NCBI RefSeq assembly: GCF_003478335.1
Contig: NZ_QUFB01000001.1
Span: 107,097-171,096, forward strand
DNA: 64,000 nt
Direction of reading: 5' to 3'
Source: Clostridium sp. AM49-4BH
GTDB taxonomy: Bacteria; Bacillota; Clostridia; Lachnospirales; Lachnospiraceae
The position numbers were made by a program, and so were the translations under genes. Each line of letters opens with the position of its first letter. The first letter of the stretch is position 1. A model generated the notes under the pieces. The model saw only the letters and a list, made by a program, of their open reading frames with translations. It had not been told where the DNA came from and did not search any database. Positions 61,142 through 64,000 of this stretch are shown piece after piece.

Positions 61142-62404
61142 TTACAGCGAAGACACATCTACCAAATATGCTTTTTTAGAATTTGTGACCAAAATCTTTT
61201 TCTGCGTATTCACAATATGCATTTCCATATTCTTTCTAAACTCTTTTGGAATATCAATTTTTTTCCAGCTTTTCTTGGAAAGATTTACGAGATAGAAGGT
61301 ATCATCCTCCATATCAATATCTCCAAATATGACATAATCCCCCTTAGCAGCTACAATCTGTCCTGTAGTGGAAACATCTGGTATCGTCGCCGAAGTGCCA
61401 TTTACCAAATCCAAAAATTTCAGGGTTTTCGTCTTTTTATCATAACGATAATCCCACTTCATATCGATCTCACCTGTACCATTATATTTCTTCTCGATCT
61501 TCAAGGTATCAAGATTAATACAATAAGTTTCGTAATTTTCATCTTCCCCCATAAAAACCGATTCTCCGTAAGTTAAAATATGATCTTCATCCAAAAATTC
61601 GATATCGGATGTTCTTGCGTATCCATTAACCAATGCCGTGTCAATCTTTTTCTCCGTATGTGTTTTGACATCAAAAACAGACCAGTACGCATCGCCTCTA
61701 TGGTTGCACAACAACTTTGTCCCGGAAGGTGACATCACAAAGTTACACAACATATGATCGTTCGATATTTTCTCTACCGTATTTTCAGATAAATTAATCT
61801 TCAGCAAATATTCTTTTTTATCTCCATCCGTTCTTGCCCCATATACTGTATCCTTATCATAGTAAAAAAACACTTCTGACATGCCGCCGGTATAATTAAA
61901 AGCGTATATTTCATTTCCGCTGATGACATACTGAAAGCCAAATTTTGTGCCATTATACTCTCCTTCAAATGTGGAAGGTGTCATCTTCTTTAATCCATCC
62001 GAAACAACCGTATATACCTGATCGATCTGTTCCTCATCGCCCACAAAATGATACTCACAGACAAAGCTTTCTTTCTCCCCTGCAACCATCGTATTTTCTT
62101 GGAAAGGAACCGTATTATCCCTAGCCTTCACATCTGCGGTTGGCAAGGCTGTTGGCGTAGTCAATACGACCTCTTTCACATTGCCGCTTCCAAAAATATT
62201 CTCAAGCCATGTCTGAAAAGCTGTAGATTTCATTGCTGCAACTGTTACTGAAGTGGAGCAAAGCAGAAAAAATCCAATCATCGCTGCAATCGAACCATAT
62301 TTTCTCCAAAATGCTTTACTTGGTGATGTTTTTGAGGATTTTTCCAAAATATCCTCTATCCATTCCTCTGGTGCTGTAATATAATCTAATTTTTTCAAAT
62401 CCAT
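61142..62404 (-). CDS. Membrane-anchored putative anti-sigma factor with beta-propeller-like ectodomain
   Basis: The 420-residue protein has a cytosolic N-terminal segment of about 30 residues, one membrane segment (YGSIAAMIGFFLLCSTSVTVAAM), then an extracytoplasmic domain of about 360 residues with blade-like strand repeats (SPSGTKLLCNHRGDAYWSVF, DIEFLDEDHILTYGE). It starts 17 bp after the ECF sigma gene, the usual sigma/anti-sigma order. The propeller may sense a ligand; the N-terminal part lacks an obvious zinc-binding anti-sigma motif. Confidence 0.75.
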   Translation of the reverse strand: MDLKKLDYITAPEEWIEDILEKSSKTSPSKAFWRKYGSIAAMIGFFLLCSTSVTVAAMKSTAFQTWLENIFGSGNVKEVVLTTPTALPTADVKARDNTVPFQENTMVAGEKESFVCEYHFVGDEEQIDQVYTVVSDGLKKMTPSTFEGEYNGTKFGFQYVISGNEIYAFNYTGGMSEVFFYYDKDTVYGARTDGDKKEYLLKINLSENTVEKISNDHMLCNFVMSPSGTKLLCNHRGDAYWSVFDVKTHTEKKIDTALVNGYARTSDIEFLDEDHILTYGESVFMGEDENYETYCINLDTLKIEKKYNGTGEIDMKWDYRYDKKTKTLKFLDLVNGTSATIPDVSTTGQIVAAKGDYVIFGDIDMEDDTFYLVNLSKKSWKKIDIPKEFRKNMEMHIVNTQKKILVTNSKKAYLVDVSSL

Positions 62405-62421
62405 AATAATCCTCCAATCCT

Positions 62422-62919
62422 CTAGTCCTCTTTTAATATATCAGCTAGTTTCTCTTTTCCTCTCCGTAGTCTTGATTTGACTGTATTCACACTGACATTT
62501 AAAAGCTTTGCAATTTCGCTAGTGTTATATTCCTCATAATAGTACAACACCAACACTTCACGATATTTAAATGATAAGCTCCGCAATGCCTTTACAAGCT
62601 GCTCTGTGTCTGGATCATCCACTTGCAATACACTCTGTTTCTCATATTGCTTTGGGTCATATCCTATATCAACATTGCGATTCCAAAACTGCTTATGGTA
62701 ATCTCTACATTCATTTCTAGCAACCTTGAAAAGCCATGCCTTGATATGTTCTTCCTCTTGAAAACTTTTCTTTGTCATATACAATTTGAGAAAAGTATTT
62801 TGAAAGCAATCCTTCGCAGCCTCTTCATTTTGCGTCCAAACAACGCACAACCGGGTTATATCATCTGCATATCGTCTTACAATCTCTTCATACGGTATTC
62901 CTGCATAAGTTTTTATCAT
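62422..62919 (-). CDS. ECF-type RNA polymerase sigma factor
   Basis: The 165-residue protein has region 2 (AAKDCFQNTFLKLY and AWLFKVARNECRDYHKQ) and region 4 (YREVLVLYYYEEYNTSEIAKLL and VSVNTVKSRLRRGKEKL). It starts at ATG 62919 after AGGAGGGGG. The cognate anti-sigma lies just downstream. Confidence 0.93.
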   Translation of the reverse strand: MIKTYAGIPYEEIVRRYADDITRLCVVWTQNEEAAKDCFQNTFLKLYMTKKSFQEEEHIKAWLFKVARNECRDYHKQFWNRNVDIGYDPKQYEKQSVLQVDDPDTEQLVKALRSLSFKYREVLVLYYYEEYNTSEIAKLLNVSVNTVKSRLRRGKEKLADILKED

Positions 62920-63073
62920 ATGACAAATACCCCCTCCTGTTCTATTTCTTCGTTTGATGGAAAATGATCATTTTCTATATAATACACGATTCTAATTGTT
63001 AAATGGGTGCAAAGATCTCTGGTAGAGGAAAGAAAAATTATTTACTCAATAAATTGTTGATTTTTAATTGATG

Positions 63074-63111
63074 CCAATAAAAACAAAAAGGAACAAAGAA
63101 CCAAATGTTCT
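63074..63111 (-). terminator. Probable terminator of the AbiEii-like gene
   Basis: Minus strand AGAAC-ATTTG-GTTCT followed by TTGTTCCTTTTTGTTTTT. The 5-bp stem is short but the T-tract is strong. Confidence 0.5.
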
Positions 63112-63133
63112 CTATCCCTTTATATCGTGTTAT

Positions 63134-63865
63134 TTAATTCCACACTCCACTATTTATCAGTTTTTGAATACTCTGAATTACCATGTCATATGTTTCTGTA
63201 ATAAATAACAGACCCATTGTAATTTCCTCATAATCCTTCTTATATGCCTGTTCCTCCACGATAGCCTCTAATATTTCTGTAATACATACCCCCTCTTTAG
63301 CTGCGGGACAAACATCTAATTTTGAACGCACACCCCTAACCTCTGGAATAAGCCTTTCCATTTCATCAGTGATACCTATTGTTTCTACAATCTTATAAAT
63401 ATCATATAAATGCCTTGAATGACCAGATATTTTCCCTTGCAAATAATAATCGCACAAAGCAAATACCTTATCCACCAGCGTTCTCTCTATTGTCTGCGTA
63501 GTAATCTCAAATGGTAATAATCCATATATCTCTGCAAGATCTAAACGATCAATTTTCTTCAAAAAACGATAAATATAATTATCTACCATTCTTCGTGTTG
63601 TTGGGAACGGCAACAATGCCACATATATTTCCACAACAAGTTCTGGTTTTAAATAATTTGTCTTCTCATATATAGAGGGATATGATGCTCTATAACAATT
63701 ATAGTTTCTCCGACTCCTGGTCTTATCAATATTTGTAATTGGAAATCCCAATTCATCCATAACGGCAACAACTGCTTTTTTCAACTGTTTTTTTCTTGCT
63801 TCCCCGGGGATTCCGGATTCAGCCGTATATGATATGTCAATGTCCTCTGAAAATCTATTCAACAA
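63134..63865 (-). CDS. Nucleotidyltransferase AbiEii/AbiGii-type toxin, N-terminus missing
   Basis: The 243 residues read from LNRFSEDIDISYTAESG (nucleotidyltransferase D-x-D) through PELVVEIYVALLPFPTT and TQTIERTLVDKVFALCDYYLQGK to the end, matching the AbiEii family. The conserved lead GGTSLTKCYQL lies in the same frame at 63863-63895 but follows directly on a TGA (63896-63898), and no start with an RBS is visible, so the N-terminus (about 40-50 residues) seems lost or damaged. AbiEii proteins act as toxins in abortive infection or TA systems, blocking growth by transferring nucleotides. Confidence 0.75.
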   Translation of the reverse strand: MLNRFSEDIDISYTAESGIPGEARKKQLKKAVVAVMDELGFPITNIDKTRSRRNYNCYRASYPSIYEKTNYLKPELVVEIYVALLPFPTTRRMVDNYIYRFLKKIDRLDLAEIYGLLPFEITTQTIERTLVDKVFALCDYYLQGKISGHSRHLYDIYKIVETIGITDEMERLIPEVRGVRSKLDVCPAAKEGVCITEILEAIVEEQAYKKDYEEITMGLLFITETYDMVIQSIQKLINSGVWN

Positions 63866-63903
63866 CTGGTAACATTTCGTTAGGGATGTTCCTCCTCATA
63901 TAA

Positions 63904-64000
63904 TCAAGTGTTTTTTATTGAAAATTCAGGGTTTCTCAACCTTTTTATCTCAGCGAATAAACCATAGCTATGAGCATTTCGATGTATCGGGTACTGAAAT
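63904..64000 (-). CDS. Possible 3' end of a gene upstream of the AbiEii-like gene
   Basis: 31 codons are open from the window edge to a TGA (63904-63906): HSYGLFAEIKRLRNPEF and so on. In TA loci the antitoxin gene usually precedes the AbiEii gene, so this could be its end, but nothing in the sequence proves it. Confidence 0.35.
   Translation of the reverse strand, partial: FQYPIHRNAHSYGLFAEIKRLRNPEFSIKNT

Overview
The window looks like a chromosome segment of a low-to-moderate GC Gram-positive anaerobe of the class Clostridia, most likely Lachnospiraceae. The grounds are strong GGAGG-type ribosome binding sites, sigma-A-like promoters, a complete F-type ATP synthase operon without atpI, GerMN and YhfC-family proteins, LTA-synthase-like and LrgAB envelope genes, and many small zinc-ribbon proteins. 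No rRNA, tRNA, phage or CRISPR array was seen. Most genes lie on the minus strand. The lineage call is inference from gene content.

Layout. 1-5.2 kb: a zinc-finger/repeat protein (cut by the window edge), glyA and purD-purN-purM. 5.3-11.7 kb: comEC, a GerMN lipoprotein-like gene, a WalK/PhoR-like kinase, its response regulator and comEA. 11.8-17.3 kb: a YdcZ transporter, argD-argB-argC, and divergent argG with ARG-box-like sites between. 17.4-23.5 kb: maf, a phosphatase, a DUF1266 lipoprotein, lrgB-lrgA and an LTA-synthase-like protein. 23.6-33.9 kb: a YhfC protein, a NatAB-type exporter, and a two-component system next to a MacB-like ABC transporter, then nfo and a thiamine-binding-like protein. 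34-41.5 kb: a LysR gene converging on atpBEFHAGDC. 41.7-49.3 kb: a histidine phosphatase, a GH26-like protein, a nitroreductase, metE with a MET-box, a 558-bp palindromic element and two tandem LysR genes. 49.5-64 kb: an accessory-looking stretch with an unknown gene plus ThrE exporter, an AAA-ATPase/PD-(D/E)XK protein, an ABC exporter, GNATs, small zinc-ribbon proteins, an HD-GYP protein, an ECF sigma/anti-sigma pair and an AbiEii-type gene.

Regulation that can be read from sequence: a MET-box centred near -66 of a metE promoter with a poor -35, next to a MtaR-like LysR gene; ARG-box-like sites around both arg promoters; two near-identical promoters carrying the same inverted repeat in front of the AAA-ATPase and the ABC exporter; and a recurring leader GCAGAAATGAGGA in front of many start codons.

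A caution for any user: at least seven genes (purD, the 8.7-kb histidine kinase, maf, the LTA-synthase-like gene, natB, the 49.5-kb unknown gene, the HD-GYP gene, the last one twice) are interrupted by single-base indels, most at short homopolymers and each restorable by one base. So many independent events in housekeeping genes suggest base-calling errors rather than real decay. Genes whose main catalytic domain is split are typed as pseudogene here; those whose main domain is intact are typed as CDS.
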